This document shows positions 19,042 to 28,349 of a DNA stretch of 28,794 nt, piece after piece. The DNA is from a virus. Where the stretch lies: IMG/VR virus record IMGVR_UViG_3300032053_000382, positions 1 to 28,794 of that record. The stretch is one strand, 5' to 3'. The notes below the pieces were generated by a model. That model was not told the origin of the DNA and ran no database searches. It saw only the letters and a list, made by a program, of their open reading frames with translations. The translations under genes and the position numbers were made by a program. The first letter of the stretch is position 1. The number at the start of each line of letters is the position of its first letter.

Positions 19042-19677
19042 TTAATCTGTATAGTCCATGAATCTATCCTTCAAATAAAGGACGACTGATTTTTTTTGTT
19101 CTTTTGTTAATCCCTCTATTGCATTATCGATTTTTGCTTGAATGCCTTTATCGAGTTTATATGTAGTTTCTTTTTCATCTTTTAAAGCCCATACAAAAAT
19201 GATGAATTCATTTGGATCTGATGATCTTGTCATTCTCATTAATTTTGCATTGATTGTGATTGCACCAAGAGCATCATTAAAAAATGTTTGTGCTCTGTTC
19301 TCTGATTTTTTTACTAAACCACCTTCAATCATTTTAATACCAGAAGTACTCCATCCTTTTTCTTTTCCTATTGCAACAGCAGATGCTGCTTTTATAATAT
19401 CACTTAAATTATTGAATCCACCTTGATCACCAAGCTTACCCCATATTCTAAGAGTGTCTATTTTATACATTCCTTTTTCAGGTTCTGCGTTAACACTAGA
19501 CCAAAGCTCACGAACCTCTGCAGGAATATCGCCTCTTGAACCACGAGATTTTTCAATTTTCCAGCCTTTTTCTTCTGCCCAATTTTTTAGTGGGTTTAAT
19601 CTTTCTGCAACAGTATCACCAAAAAGAGTTTTTGCTTCATTGATGTCGAATGATTCGAATAGTTTAATGTTTTTCAT
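19042..19677 (-). CDS. Putative packaged protein with MKxIKxFExF leader (inverted cassette, gene 1)
   Basis: This 211-residue protein starts MKNIKLFESFDINEAKTL; the start at 19677 is chosen because the leader begins there, whereas an upstream in-frame ATG at 19737 adds 20 residues overlapping the terminase start. INE-A (12-15) fits the T4 prohead protease site (I/L-x-E before A/S/G). The body has no recognised domain but looks folded (KGWSTSGIKMIEGG, FIIFVWALKDE). It is transcribed away from the large terminase gene, with 58 bases between the starts for divergent promoters. Confidence 0.7.
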   Translation of the reverse strand: MKNIKLFESFDINEAKTLFGDTVAERLNPLKNWAEEKGWKIEKSRGSRGDIPAEVRELWSSVNAEPEKGMYKIDTLRIWGKLGDQGGFNNLSDIIKAASAVAIGKEKGWSTSGIKMIEGGLVKKSENRAQTFFNDALGAITINAKLMRMTRSSDPNEFIIFVWALKDEKETTYKLDKGIQAKIDNAIEGLTKEQKKSVVLYLKDRFMDYTD

Positions 19678-19735
19678 AGAAATAGTTTCTTTTTGACTTC
19701 TTTTGGTATATATCTTGTAACTAATACAAAAATGC

Positions 19736-21547
19736 ATGGCAGATAAAAATTTTAAGAAGCCTCAAGCTTCAAATGACGGAAAAGAATCACTTGTTTGGTC
19801 GACGGAAAGAGTAGAAGAATTAATGCTACAACTTGAAGTAGGTATTGAACCTTATCAAACCCCATTTTGGGATGGTAAACCCGAATGGCGAGCAGCCAAC
19901 ATCGTATACGAATATACACCTGAAGAGCTTTCAGAGATAGAGAAATGTGCGAGAGATGTGATTTATTTTGCAAACAAATATGTGTTTGCAATGACAGACG
20001 ATGGTATCCAAAACATCGCATTAAGAGATTATCAAGAAGATATTTTAAGAGAATTCCAAGAGAATAGATTTTGTGCATTCGTTTCTCCACGTCAGGTGGG
20101 TAAAACAATTGTAACTGGAATATTCTTAACATGGTATCTCTTATTTAATGCTGATAAGAACTTAATGATCCTGTCAAATACAGGAGCAACAACAATAGAA
20201 ATTATCGACAAGATCAAAGTCATATTAACTAATTTACCATTCTTCTTAAAGCCTGGTGTTATTGTTAATAATCAAATGACAATGAAGTTTGACAATGGTT
20301 GTAGATTATTTGGTAGAAATACTACTAAGACTGCAGCAATTGGTTTCGCAGTTCACTTCTTATACTGTGATGAGTTTGCACACATTCATGCAAACTTTAT
20401 TGATCCATTTTGGAGATCAGTATATCCAACACTTTCATCATCAAAGATCTCACGGTGTATTATAACATCAACACCAAACGGACAAAATAAATTCTATGAA
20501 ATTTATATTGCAGGCCTTGAAGGCTTGAATGAGTTCAAAGCTATTAGAGTAGATTGGTGGCAAGTTCCAGGTAGAGATGAAAAATGGAGATTAAAAGAGA
20601 TTGCCAATCTTGGATCTGAGGATGACTTCAATCAAGAGTTTGGTTGTCAATTTTTAGCTTCATCTAAACTCTTATTAGATTCAAGAACATTATCACAAAC
20701 AAAAAGTGTGACTGTTGAATATCAATGGTTAGAGATAGATGACATTGGAGATCTTGGCATTGATTATGATGGACTTAAATGGCATCCTAAATTTGCTTTT
20801 GAAAATATAAAACCTACAGACAGGTTTATATTCTCTATAGATACAGCAGGTGGTGGTGGCGGAAAGAGTGACTTCTCTATTGTGAATATTTTTAAAATGA
20901 TTCCATTACCATTAGTAATGCTTGATAGGATGACCTCGTTCACAGATGAGTCTGATTTCTTTAGTCTTATGCAAATTGGAATGTACAGAAGTAATACAAC
21001 GGATATTGAGGTATTGGTTCCTATTATAGAGACCTTGCTTTACAGAACATTAGGTTCTGACAATGTTAGGATTGTATTAGAGATGGATTTTAAAGGAAAT
21101 TTAGTATTTGATAGAATGTCGAGACACAAAGAATTTTATGATGACATATTTGTGCACACTAAACATTCAGAAAATGCTAGAACTATTAAGCCAGGATTAA
21201 AATTAAATCCAAAAAATAAATTATCTTTCTGTATGGAAATGAGAAGACTCGTAAGGAGTGGAAGAATCATTCCTAATGAGAAGGTGACGTTTAATGAGTT
21301 GACTTCCTTTGGCATAAACAAGAAAGGTTCTTATTCATCTCAAATAGGACATGATGATATTGCAATGACTATAGTTAATATGAGTCCTTTTTTCTCGAGT
21401 ACTCAGTATTTTGAGATGGTTGAGGATATATATGATACGCTAGATGACAAATATAAAAAGGCAATTGCGGAAAAACTTAAAATCGGTGATGTCGGAGGTA
21501 CAGAAGACGGATTCGATATGGGATTTTTAAAGAGTCTTATGCAGTAA
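19736..21547 (+). CDS. Terminase large subunit (T4 gp17-like packaging ATPase and nuclease)
   Basis: This 603-residue protein powers DNA packaging and cuts concatemers. The ATPase domain has Walker A SPRQVGKT (117-124), Walker B FLYCDEFAH with D212-E213, and coupling motif STPNG (245-249). The RNase H-fold nuclease has D369 (FSIDTAGGGGGKSDF), E449 (VLEMDFKGN) and D540-D541 (GHDDIAM). All catalytic residues are present and the length matches T4 gp17 (610). The start lies 58 bases from the divergent gene; an inverted repeat TTGTA-ACTAA-TACAA (19715-19729) in that gap may be regulatory. Confidence 0.96.
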   Translation: MADKNFKKPQASNDGKESLVWSTERVEELMLQLEVGIEPYQTPFWDGKPEWRAANIVYEYTPEELSEIEKCARDVIYFANKYVFAMTDDGIQNIALRDYQEDILREFQENRFCAFVSPRQVGKTIVTGIFLTWYLLFNADKNLMILSNTGATTIEIIDKIKVILTNLPFFLKPGVIVNNQMTMKFDNGCRLFGRNTTKTAAIGFAVHFLYCDEFAHIHANFIDPFWRSVYPTLSSSKISRCIITSTPNGQNKFYEIYIAGLEGLNEFKAIRVDWWQVPGRDEKWRLKEIANLGSEDDFNQEFGCQFLASSKLLLDSRTLSQTKSVTVEYQWLEIDDIGDLGIDYDGLKWHPKFAFENIKPTDRFIFSIDTAGGGGGKSDFSIVNIFKMIPLPLVMLDRMTSFTDESDFFSLMQIGMYRSNTTDIEVLVPIIETLLYRTLGSDNVRIVLEMDFKGNLVFDRMSRHKEFYDDIFVHTKHSENARTIKPGLKLNPKNKLSFCMEMRRLVRSGRIIPNEKVTFNELTSFGINKKGSYSSQIGHDDIAMTIVNMSPFFSSTQYFEMVEDIYDTLDDKYKKAIAEKLKIGDVGGTEDGFDMGFLKSLMQ

Positions 21548-21643
21548 AAAGATCTTTCGAGAATTTAAAAGAAAAACAGACTGTTTATCTGGAAAAATTG
21601 AGCTCAAAAAGAATATATAATAAAAATATAAACACAACCAATA

Positions 21644-24370
21644 ATGGCGACAATTAGATTGGATTTGAACAAATTTAAGGCAAGTGGTATTTACACCCTT
21701 GAATTCGATCAGAGCGAAAACATCACGCTAACTCCACAAACAGTTAGACTCGTTGTAGGTTTCTCTAAAAAAGGACCTTTCAATGCACCGGTTTTCTGTC
21801 CTGATATTAAAACAGCAAGAACTGTTTTTGGGGATATTGATACTCAGCTCGAAAGAAAAGGATCATTTTTCCACAGAAGTTTATTCACATGTTTACAAAC
21901 AGGTCCAGTGTTTGCACTGAACTTGCTTTTATTAAACGATGATGATGTAACTTCTCCAGATAATTCTGATAAAGTAGACTATAGAGCTTTTTCTATTGAT
22001 ACTGCAGAATTTAATGGAATAGCAACTCCAAGACTTGCAAGCTCATTTTACAATAAGCAAAAATTCTGGTTCCCAGATCCTGAGTTTTTCTTAGCAACAA
22101 CTTCTACAATAGACAAACCAAAACTTTTTGATTTTGTTAACCTTGGTAAGACTCCAATGTCTTTAATCGTTAGAAAATCTGCAGTTAAAGGTTATGACCT
22201 TACAGCTAAAGAATGGTATAACAGTTTAAAAACTCCAAAACCAGAATTCTTAGATGACAATGATTTTATCAATGATTTCTTCGTTGATGTAGTTGCTATC
22301 GAAGGAAATTGGACTGATTATGCAAATCTTTCTATTGATCCTGTATACAGTAAATATTTTAATGTAAAAGGTTTCAAGAAAGATTTACTTGATGAATTTA
22401 CATCACGTCCTGAAATTAGCTTAATTGCTAGTATTACAGGTTGTATCATCCCAGATTTAAGAGATGCAAATGGAAGTAATCAATTTATTGAAAGCTTAGT
22501 AAATAATACAACTGCAGTAACTGGATTATTCTGTGCAGTTAATAAACTTGCTCTTGATGATTTGGTTAATAACTCAAGTCAGATTGACTTAGTAGGTCAC
22601 CATTTAATTGCTGCTTTAACAGGTGGTCAAACACAAATTGATTTAATCTCTTACAAAGCTCCATTAAAGAATGACCAAGTTTATACTGACATCACAGGTG
22701 CTGTAACAACATCTGGTGGTTATTTAAACTATCAATCTCCATTTGACGTATTAATTGCATACGGAGTTAGTGGTTCATTCCCTAATGGTACTGCATTATA
22801 CAATGATTGGAAAAATGGTGTTATCACTGATGGTGATTATATCGTGAAGAATAACATTGGTACAAAACAATTCTTAAAATTCTTTGCTAACACAGACGGT
22901 TTTGGTGATCCATTTGTAGAGATTAGAGCGTATGATTCTGATTTATTTGCTTCACAAGAAAACATTGCTCCAGTAGGAACTACTTATGACTCTGCAGGTG
23001 CAGCAGTTATTGGTTCTAAATGGGATATTGTTTCTTTATATGGAACATACAATCAATTCTTTAATACAATCACAGCTGATCCTCAAAAAGCAATCACAAA
23101 TAACGAGTGTATCGTTTCTAATGCTGATGCTAAGAAAATCAACATCGGTGATTTATTAGTAGATGCTTCAGGAGCAAGATTAACAAGAGTATTGAAAAAA
23201 TCTCAATATGATGTAATTGGTAATGTAAAAATTACTTGTAGTGTATCATTGAAATTCTACTCTTCAAATAGAGTTCAGAAATTCCAAAGATTGCAAGACT
23301 TCGTTACTGAATTACAGTACACATACTTAAAAGGATTTACATTAAAAGAAACTCACATGCCTAATGGTTCAGACCTTAGAATGAATGAGATCTTAGATGT
23401 AATGTACAACACAAACATTGCAACATCTCTTGCAAGTAAAGACATCATCACATTCAGATATATCGTTGATACATTCTGGGGTGGTCTTGAGCCGAACTCT
23501 AAGAACAGACTTGCAACACTTGCTAAGAACAGACAAAAATGTTTAGCATTATTAAATGCTCCATCATTCAAGCAGTTCAGTGAGAGTACAGATCCTAAAT
23601 TTACTGATGAACCTACATCGAGTAATCCAAAACCAATCTTGAATGTAAGATACATTCCTGATGGTGGTAACCAAAGCTTAAACCCAAGTTTCACTTATAC
23701 ATTAGTTGATGAGACTTTAGGTAGTAAGCATGCAGGTTATTTTGGACCATTCATTGTATTAAGAGAGAACAACAAGAATATTTCTGTTCCTCCTTCAGCA
23801 TTAGTTTCGAATTTATTCGTTCAGAAATTCTTGAACGGAACTCCATTCGCAATCGTTGCTGGTCCAAGAAGAGGTTTAATTTCTGATCCAAACTTAGTTG
23901 GTGTTGAATACGATTTAACTGATCAAGAAAGAGAATATCTTGAGCCATTTGGTATCAACCCTATCATCAGAAGAAGAGGTGTAGGTATTATGATCTTCGC
24001 TAACCAAACAGGTTTCCAAAGAGTTAACTCTGCACTTAATAACTTACACGTTAGAGACTTGTTAATCACTATCGAAGAAGACATCGAAACAATCTTAAGT
24101 AACTACTTATTTGAATTCAATGATCCTTCAATTAGATTAGAGATTAAGAGTAAAGTGGATAGCTACCTTGAAGGTGTTCAATCAGCTGGAGGTTTATTCA
24201 ACTTCTTAACTGTAATGGACAGTTCAAACAACACACCAGCTATTATCGACCAGAACATGGGAATAATAGATGTAATTGTAGAACCAGCAAGAGGTATACA
24301 CAAGTTCTTAAATAGAATTACTATCGCTAAGACTGGTGCAATTGCAACAGGTGGATTCACAATAGCATAA
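21644..24370 (+). CDS. Contractile tail sheath protein (T4 gp18-like)
   Basis: This 908-residue protein forms the sheath that contracts on infection. The N-terminal GFSKKGPFNAPV (39-50) and the C-terminal third match phage sheath proteins: GPRRGLISD, the RRRGVGIMIFANQTGF segment, LHVRDLLITIEEDIE, and the final strand region VEPARGIHKFLNRITIAKTG that interlocks subunits. T4 gp18 is 659 residues, so about 250 residues are extra, probably surface domains in the variable middle. The order terminase-sheath follows T4. The 96-base leader contains TATATAATA (21614) and no Shine-Dalgarno. Confidence 0.9.
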   Translation: MATIRLDLNKFKASGIYTLEFDQSENITLTPQTVRLVVGFSKKGPFNAPVFCPDIKTARTVFGDIDTQLERKGSFFHRSLFTCLQTGPVFALNLLLLNDDDVTSPDNSDKVDYRAFSIDTAEFNGIATPRLASSFYNKQKFWFPDPEFFLATTSTIDKPKLFDFVNLGKTPMSLIVRKSAVKGYDLTAKEWYNSLKTPKPEFLDDNDFINDFFVDVVAIEGNWTDYANLSIDPVYSKYFNVKGFKKDLLDEFTSRPEISLIASITGCIIPDLRDANGSNQFIESLVNNTTAVTGLFCAVNKLALDDLVNNSSQIDLVGHHLIAALTGGQTQIDLISYKAPLKNDQVYTDITGAVTTSGGYLNYQSPFDVLIAYGVSGSFPNGTALYNDWKNGVITDGDYIVKNNIGTKQFLKFFANTDGFGDPFVEIRAYDSDLFASQENIAPVGTTYDSAGAAVIGSKWDIVSLYGTYNQFFNTITADPQKAITNNECIVSNADAKKINIGDLLVDASGARLTRVLKKSQYDVIGNVKITCSVSLKFYSSNRVQKFQRLQDFVTELQYTYLKGFTLKETHMPNGSDLRMNEILDVMYNTNIATSLASKDIITFRYIVDTFWGGLEPNSKNRLATLAKNRQKCLALLNAPSFKQFSESTDPKFTDEPTSSNPKPILNVRYIPDGGNQSLNPSFTYTLVDETLGSKHAGYFGPFIVLRENNKNISVPPSALVSNLFVQKFLNGTPFAIVAGPRRGLISDPNLVGVEYDLTDQEREYLEPFGINPIIRRRGVGIMIFANQTGFQRVNSALNNLHVRDLLITIEEDIETILSNYLFEFNDPSIRLEIKSKVDSYLEGVQSAGGLFNFLTVMDSSNNTPAIIDQNMGIIDVIVEPARGIHKFLNRITIAKTGAIATGGFTIA

Positions 24371-24391
24371 TAAATAACTAACAAAGCTTAG

Positions 24392-24422
24392 AAGGCGAGG
24401 GAGAAATTCTCTCGCCTTTTTT
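24392..24422 (+). terminator. Terminator after the tail sheath gene
   Basis: GGCGAG (24394-24399) and CTCGCC (24411-24416) close a hairpin extended by GAGA/TCTC, followed by T6. It ends the structural transcript just before the leader-bearing gene cluster; the next ATG is at 24433. Confidence 0.9.
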
Positions 24423-24432
24423 GATAGAATCA

Positions 24433-26097
24433 ATGAAGCACATTAAAACTATATCGGAAAGAGGCTTAGCAGTCGATAAATTTCCAGATACCTATCTTGC
24501 ACAAGTAAAGAAAGGCACCCAAGAGTATAAGAAATATTCTGAAGTTGCTAAGGACATTTATCAAATGTTCAAAGATCTTAAATGGCAAGATATAAAGTTT
24601 GAAACTGTTGCAACTCCAAGATCTGGTTCTACATCAAAAGAGGTTCCAATACTTCCAGCTGCATTAAGAAGAAAACTTTTACAAGCATATAAGTTAGATA
24701 GCGATTCAACAGAAAAAAACTTTAAACAATCTGGAAATGTTTTTGCAAAGACTTGGTATGGTGATTCTATGGGGAGAGTTATTCACATGAATATCGAAGA
24801 TGTGAATGGTTCACAAAGATCACATTTTCCAGATGATGGAATTCCAGACTCATTAAAGGGATATGGTTTAGGATATAAATTATATAGAGCTCTTTTAGAC
24901 AAGTATAAATATCTTACTTCAAACACTGCAGGATCAAAAGACAAAGACAGAACTTGGCAATCATTAATATCTCCAAAGGTAGATAAAAGAGGTCGCTTCA
25001 CAGAAGATGACGTACATTCTATACTTGGAAAAGATTATGTATTTGCAATGGTTAAAAACATTTCAGATAGAAAAAAGATAGAGATAGCAAAAAAATTCAT
25101 CAACGATAATGTTGATACAGATGAAATCAATAATAAAAATTTTGGAATAGATGATGAACTAAAAGATCTTCTTCCAGAAGATGTTCTTGTTAATTTAGAT
25201 CCAAAGAAGAAAGCTGAGAAGAAAAAAGAATTAGTTAAAACTAGATTAGAAAAATTTACACCAAGAGGAAGGGCAGATCACAATTGGGAAATTGGTGATT
25301 ATGTCGTAGATGCCGATGACATAACTAGTGATGACGAAGATATAAAAATCACAGTTAAAAAAGTTGTTGGTAAAGATAGTGATGGTGATTTTGTTGCAAT
25401 TGAATTAAAGAACTTAGTAAGCTATGAACGAGGTACATATTCAAGCACGACTCCTTATGCTACATCAATAAAAAGTTTTGCTACAACAAAAAATTCTTGG
25501 GTGAAAGCAAAACTACAACGTGGCGATGTTGATCCAACAGAAGGTAGAATTCCAGTAGATGGAGCAAGACCAGCAAGAGGAGCAAGAACAAGTTCAAGTT
25601 CAGATGACAGCGGACACTTATCTTATGCAGCAAATCCCAATAATTTAAGAGCATTGAATGCTTTCATGGATGCTGACATGAATTGGGAAATACTTGCAGA
25701 TGACAATGATAAAGCGTACATCGTAAGGCGTGATGGTGGAAACATCACAATTATGGATGGAAGGATTAATAATGAAACACCTATAAGTGCAACTGACTTA
25801 AGAAGAATGAACTTAAACAATCTTAATGCATTTGCTGTAACAAGCAAGTCGGCTTTAAGATCAGGAGATCTTGTATTCATCAAAAACCACAGAAGATATT
25901 ATGGAGTCATTGCAACGGTAGACCGTGTAACTCCAGCTTCAAACAGACAGCCAGGAGTTTATTTAAAAATACCAGGAGAAAAGAGACCTATTTATTTTCC
26001 AGATCCAACCATTCTTATTAAAGTGAAACTTGCTAATGAATCTATTGACACTGGACGACACATCCAGTTATTTGAAGATTTTAATCCAAATATATAA
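24433..26097 (+). CDS. Large hypothetical protein with leader-like N- and C-terminal tails
   Basis: This 554-residue protein starts MKHIKTISERGLAVDKF, sharing MKHIK with other genes here; an upstream TTG at 24421 lies in the terminator T-tract and is not preferred. A Lys/Glu-rich linker (KKKAEKKKELVKTRLEK) and a Ser/Arg-rich stretch (ARGARTSSSSDDSG) separate likely domains. The protein ends RHIQLFEDFNPNI, nearly a copy of the N-terminal leader found on neighbours. I recognise no enzymatic motif. It probably belongs with the packaged set, possibly as a fusion of two leader-bearing genes. Confidence 0.7.
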   Translation: MKHIKTISERGLAVDKFPDTYLAQVKKGTQEYKKYSEVAKDIYQMFKDLKWQDIKFETVATPRSGSTSKEVPILPAALRRKLLQAYKLDSDSTEKNFKQSGNVFAKTWYGDSMGRVIHMNIEDVNGSQRSHFPDDGIPDSLKGYGLGYKLYRALLDKYKYLTSNTAGSKDKDRTWQSLISPKVDKRGRFTEDDVHSILGKDYVFAMVKNISDRKKIEIAKKFINDNVDTDEINNKNFGIDDELKDLLPEDVLVNLDPKKKAEKKKELVKTRLEKFTPRGRADHNWEIGDYVVDADDITSDDEDIKITVKKVVGKDSDGDFVAIELKNLVSYERGTYSSTTPYATSIKSFATTKNSWVKAKLQRGDVDPTEGRIPVDGARPARGARTSSSSDDSGHLSYAANPNNLRALNAFMDADMNWEILADDNDKAYIVRRDGGNITIMDGRINNETPISATDLRRMNLNNLNAFAVTSKSALRSGDLVFIKNHRRYYGVIATVDRVTPASNRQPGVYLKIPGEKRPIYFPDPTILIKVKLANESIDTGRHIQLFEDFNPNI

Positions 26098-26100
26098 TAT

Positions 26101-26871
26101 ATGAAAAAGATAAAGAGTTTTAGCGACTTCCACGTTAATGAGATAATATCAAAAGATACAAGAAGAAAAGAAGGATACGGTAGTATTTCAGAAGCAGGAT
26201 TATCTGAATTATTACAATTTATGATTGCCCAAATATCTGAATCTCCTATTGCATTTGAATTAGATAATTACAGAGATGATGAATTTACTGTAAAAGGACC
26301 ATTTGGGATAACATTATATTTTGGACTTCATAAAGTAGAAACAGGGTATAATCAATATAACAAGGTTGGATATAAAGTTAGTTGTAACAAATGGGAATTA
26401 ACCAATCCAACAGCTAAAGGTTTGATAAAAGAGATGAAGAAATCTTTAGAGTATAAATATTTAATCAAAGGTAAAAAAGAAGAAAAACTAAGAGATGACA
26501 GATTAAAGAAGATTTTACAAAGACCTTACACAGACGAAAATCTTATTGAATACTTATATTACGTAGAGCCAGTTAGAATTGATACAATCAAATCAGATAA
26601 TTCTGGACCATGGGCAACATCAGGAACAAGCATACATAAATACATTTTTAGTTTGAGTGCTCCTATCAATGCGTGGAAAGAACATTTCAACAAAGGGACA
26701 ACTCAACTTTCTGATGATGAACCTTACGAAACCATGGAGAGAATTAAAACAGCATTTTGCAAGAAACGTGGATTTAATTCAGGTGGAATTTCTAGCAATT
26801 CAGTAGAAGCATTTGATGTTCAAATGCCAACAGTTAGTATTACGGTTAAAAATCATACATATTATAACTAA
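26101..26871 (+). CDS. Putative packaged protein with MKxIKxF leader
   Basis: This 256-residue protein starts MKKIKSFSDFHVNEIISKD; VNE-I and a second site ISE-A (29-32) resemble prohead protease sites. The body is soluble, with an aromatic-rich region (GITLYFGLHKVETGYNQYNK) and a basic helical segment near residue 120. No known domain. The start follows TATATAATAT and the stop overlaps the next gene (TAATG), so the cluster is co-translated. Confidence 0.7.
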   Translation: MKKIKSFSDFHVNEIISKDTRRKEGYGSISEAGLSELLQFMIAQISESPIAFELDNYRDDEFTVKGPFGITLYFGLHKVETGYNQYNKVGYKVSCNKWELTNPTAKGLIKEMKKSLEYKYLIKGKKEEKLRDDRLKKILQRPYTDENLIEYLYYVEPVRIDTIKSDNSGPWATSGTSIHKYIFSLSAPINAWKEHFNKGTTQLSDDEPYETMERIKTAFCKKRGFNSGGISSNSVEAFDVQMPTVSITVKNHTYYN

Positions 26872-27257
26872 TGAAACATATAAAACTATTTGAACAATTT
26901 ATTGCTGCACCAGATGCTGCAATTTCCAGTATTACTTCTGAAGAGAAAGATCTTTTTAAGAAGATGGTTCATAAATTTACGGAAGAACAAGAACCACATC
27001 TTAATGTAGAAGATGAAACTTCTCTACTTGCTATATGTGGTAAGATGGGATTAAAACCTAATGAGGTTCACCATGATTTTTTAAATGCAAATTTTAGAGA
27101 TAATGAATCTGTAATATCGCATAGAACGGAATTGTTCTTAAATAAGGTTATATGTAACTATGATCTTAAACCAGAAGAAATTGAAATCATGAAAAGCCTT
27201 TGCACTAAGCTAGGTGAAGATTTTGATTCTATGTATAACAACTGTAAAACAATATAA
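26871..27257 (+). CDS. Putative packaged protein with MKHIKLFEQF leader
   Basis: This 128-residue acidic helical protein starts MKHIKLFEQFIAAPDA. The leader is the family consensus; the body (EEKDLFKKMVHKFTEEQEP...) looks like a helical bundle and has no recognised domain. It overlaps the previous gene by one base and ends one base before the next start. Confidence 0.7.
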   Translation: MKHIKLFEQFIAAPDAAISSITSEEKDLFKKMVHKFTEEQEPHLNVEDETSLLAICGKMGLKPNEVHHDFLNANFRDNESVISHRTELFLNKVICNYDLKPEEIEIMKSLCTKLGEDFDSMYNNCKTI

Positions 27258-27258
27258 C

Positions 27259-27549
27259 ATGAAAACTATTAAACCATTTCAAACATTCTTAAATGAATCT
27301 GATTGGGGGTCTAGCGACCAAAACATAATGATGCAATCTATGCATAAGGGTTTAAGCGAACCAAGCAGTGCACCAGGTTTAGATCCTGTCCTTACTGCTG
27401 CAGAAGAAGCAGTAGATTTTTATTGGGAAGACTGGGAAGAATATAAAACGGATAGAGCTGGACTAATCAACAAAGCAGCAAAAGATTATTATAGAAAGTA
27501 TTTTCCTGAATGGCTAGAAGGAATGCAAAAAATGTTTAAATCAAAATAA
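27259..27549 (+). CDS. Putative packaged protein with MKTIKPFQTFLNES leader
   Basis: This 96-residue protein's start at 27259 is chosen because the leader begins there and the ATG follows ACTGTAAAACAATATAAC, a leader repeated before the next gene. LNE-S (11-14) fits the T4-type prohead protease site exactly. The remaining 83 residues are acidic and aromatic (VDFYWEDWEEYKTD), with no known fold. Confidence 0.7.
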   Translation: MKTIKPFQTFLNESDWGSSDQNIMMQSMHKGLSEPSSAPGLDPVLTAAEEAVDFYWEDWEEYKTDRAGLINKAAKDYYRKYFPEWLEGMQKMFKSK

Positions 27550-27567
27550 CACTGTAAACAATATAAC

Positions 27568-27744
27568 ATGAAGAACCTTAAATTATTTGAAGATTTTTCT
27601 TCTAACATTGCAGGAATGGATATAAAGGATAAAGTTATTTTAAAAAATGCTTTGACTACATATATCGATAAATATGAAGGACGTGTTGATCCTGAAACTA
27701 TTAAAAGAGCAAATTACTTGCTTGAAACATTATCAAATAAATAA
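27568..27744 (+). CDS. Small putative packaged protein with MKNLKLFEDF leader
   Basis: This 58-residue protein starts MKNLKLFEDFSSNIAG and then has about 40 mostly helical residues (VILKNALTTYIDKYEG). It sits exactly between its neighbours, its upstream 20 bases are a near-copy of those before 27259, and its stop is one base before the next ATG. These points make it a real gene despite its size. Confidence 0.75.
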   Translation: MKNLKLFEDFSSNIAGMDIKDKVILKNALTTYIDKYEGRVDPETIKRANYLLETLSNK

Positions 27745-27745
27745 T

Positions 27746-28348
27746 ATGAAAAATTTCGATGAATTTGAAAAAAGCGTTAAGATGAATGAGTCAGAACTAT
27801 TCATTAACGAAGCGGAAGATTCTGCTGAGAATAAATTTCAACAAGCAGTTCAGTCTTCAAAAGGATTTGGAGATGCTCCTACAATCAGTAAAGAAGAAGC
27901 AAATGAATTGTTGAATAAAATGTCAGACATCAGTGACGATCAGGTTATCGATCTTTGCAGATATTTCGCTCTTAATAGAGTTCCATATCCAATGCAAATA
28001 AAGAGATCGATAGATGCAAGGATGAAGGAGAAAAACCTGAATCCGTATAAGTCATTGAAAGAGTCTATGAATGAATCAACTGAAGCAATGGCTTTAGTAA
28101 AGAAATTTACACAACCTACTTTCCCAGTAGAGCCTTTTAAAAGAAAGCTTACTGATGTAGAAACAAAAGCAATGCACATAGAATATCCTATGTACTCATG
28201 GTCTGATGTGGATGCTGAAGGTAAAATAGTTTTAGGTGGTGGAATGGAAGCACGTGGAAAATTCTATATTGAAGAAGCTGATTTAAAAAAAGTTATTGAA
28301 CTTGCAAAGAATACAGTTAGATCTTCTAAATATAATCAAAAGGATTAA
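27746..28348 (+). CDS. Putative packaged protein with MKNFDEFEKS leader
   Basis: This 200-residue protein starts MKNFDEFEKSVKMNESELFI, with two candidate protease sites, MNE-S (13-16) and INE-A (20-23). The first half is acidic and helical; the second half (FPVEPFKRKLTDVETKAMHI...) ends in a small folded-looking domain. An upstream in-frame ATG at 27674 lies inside the previous gene and is not used. No family is recognised. Confidence 0.7.
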   Translation: MKNFDEFEKSVKMNESELFINEAEDSAENKFQQAVQSSKGFGDAPTISKEEANELLNKMSDISDDQVIDLCRYFALNRVPYPMQIKRSIDARMKEKNLNPYKSLKESMNESTEAMALVKKFTQPTFPVEPFKRKLTDVETKAMHIEYPMYSWSDVDAEGKIVLGGGMEARGKFYIEEADLKKVIELAKNTVRSSKYNQKD

Positions 28349-28349
28349 T

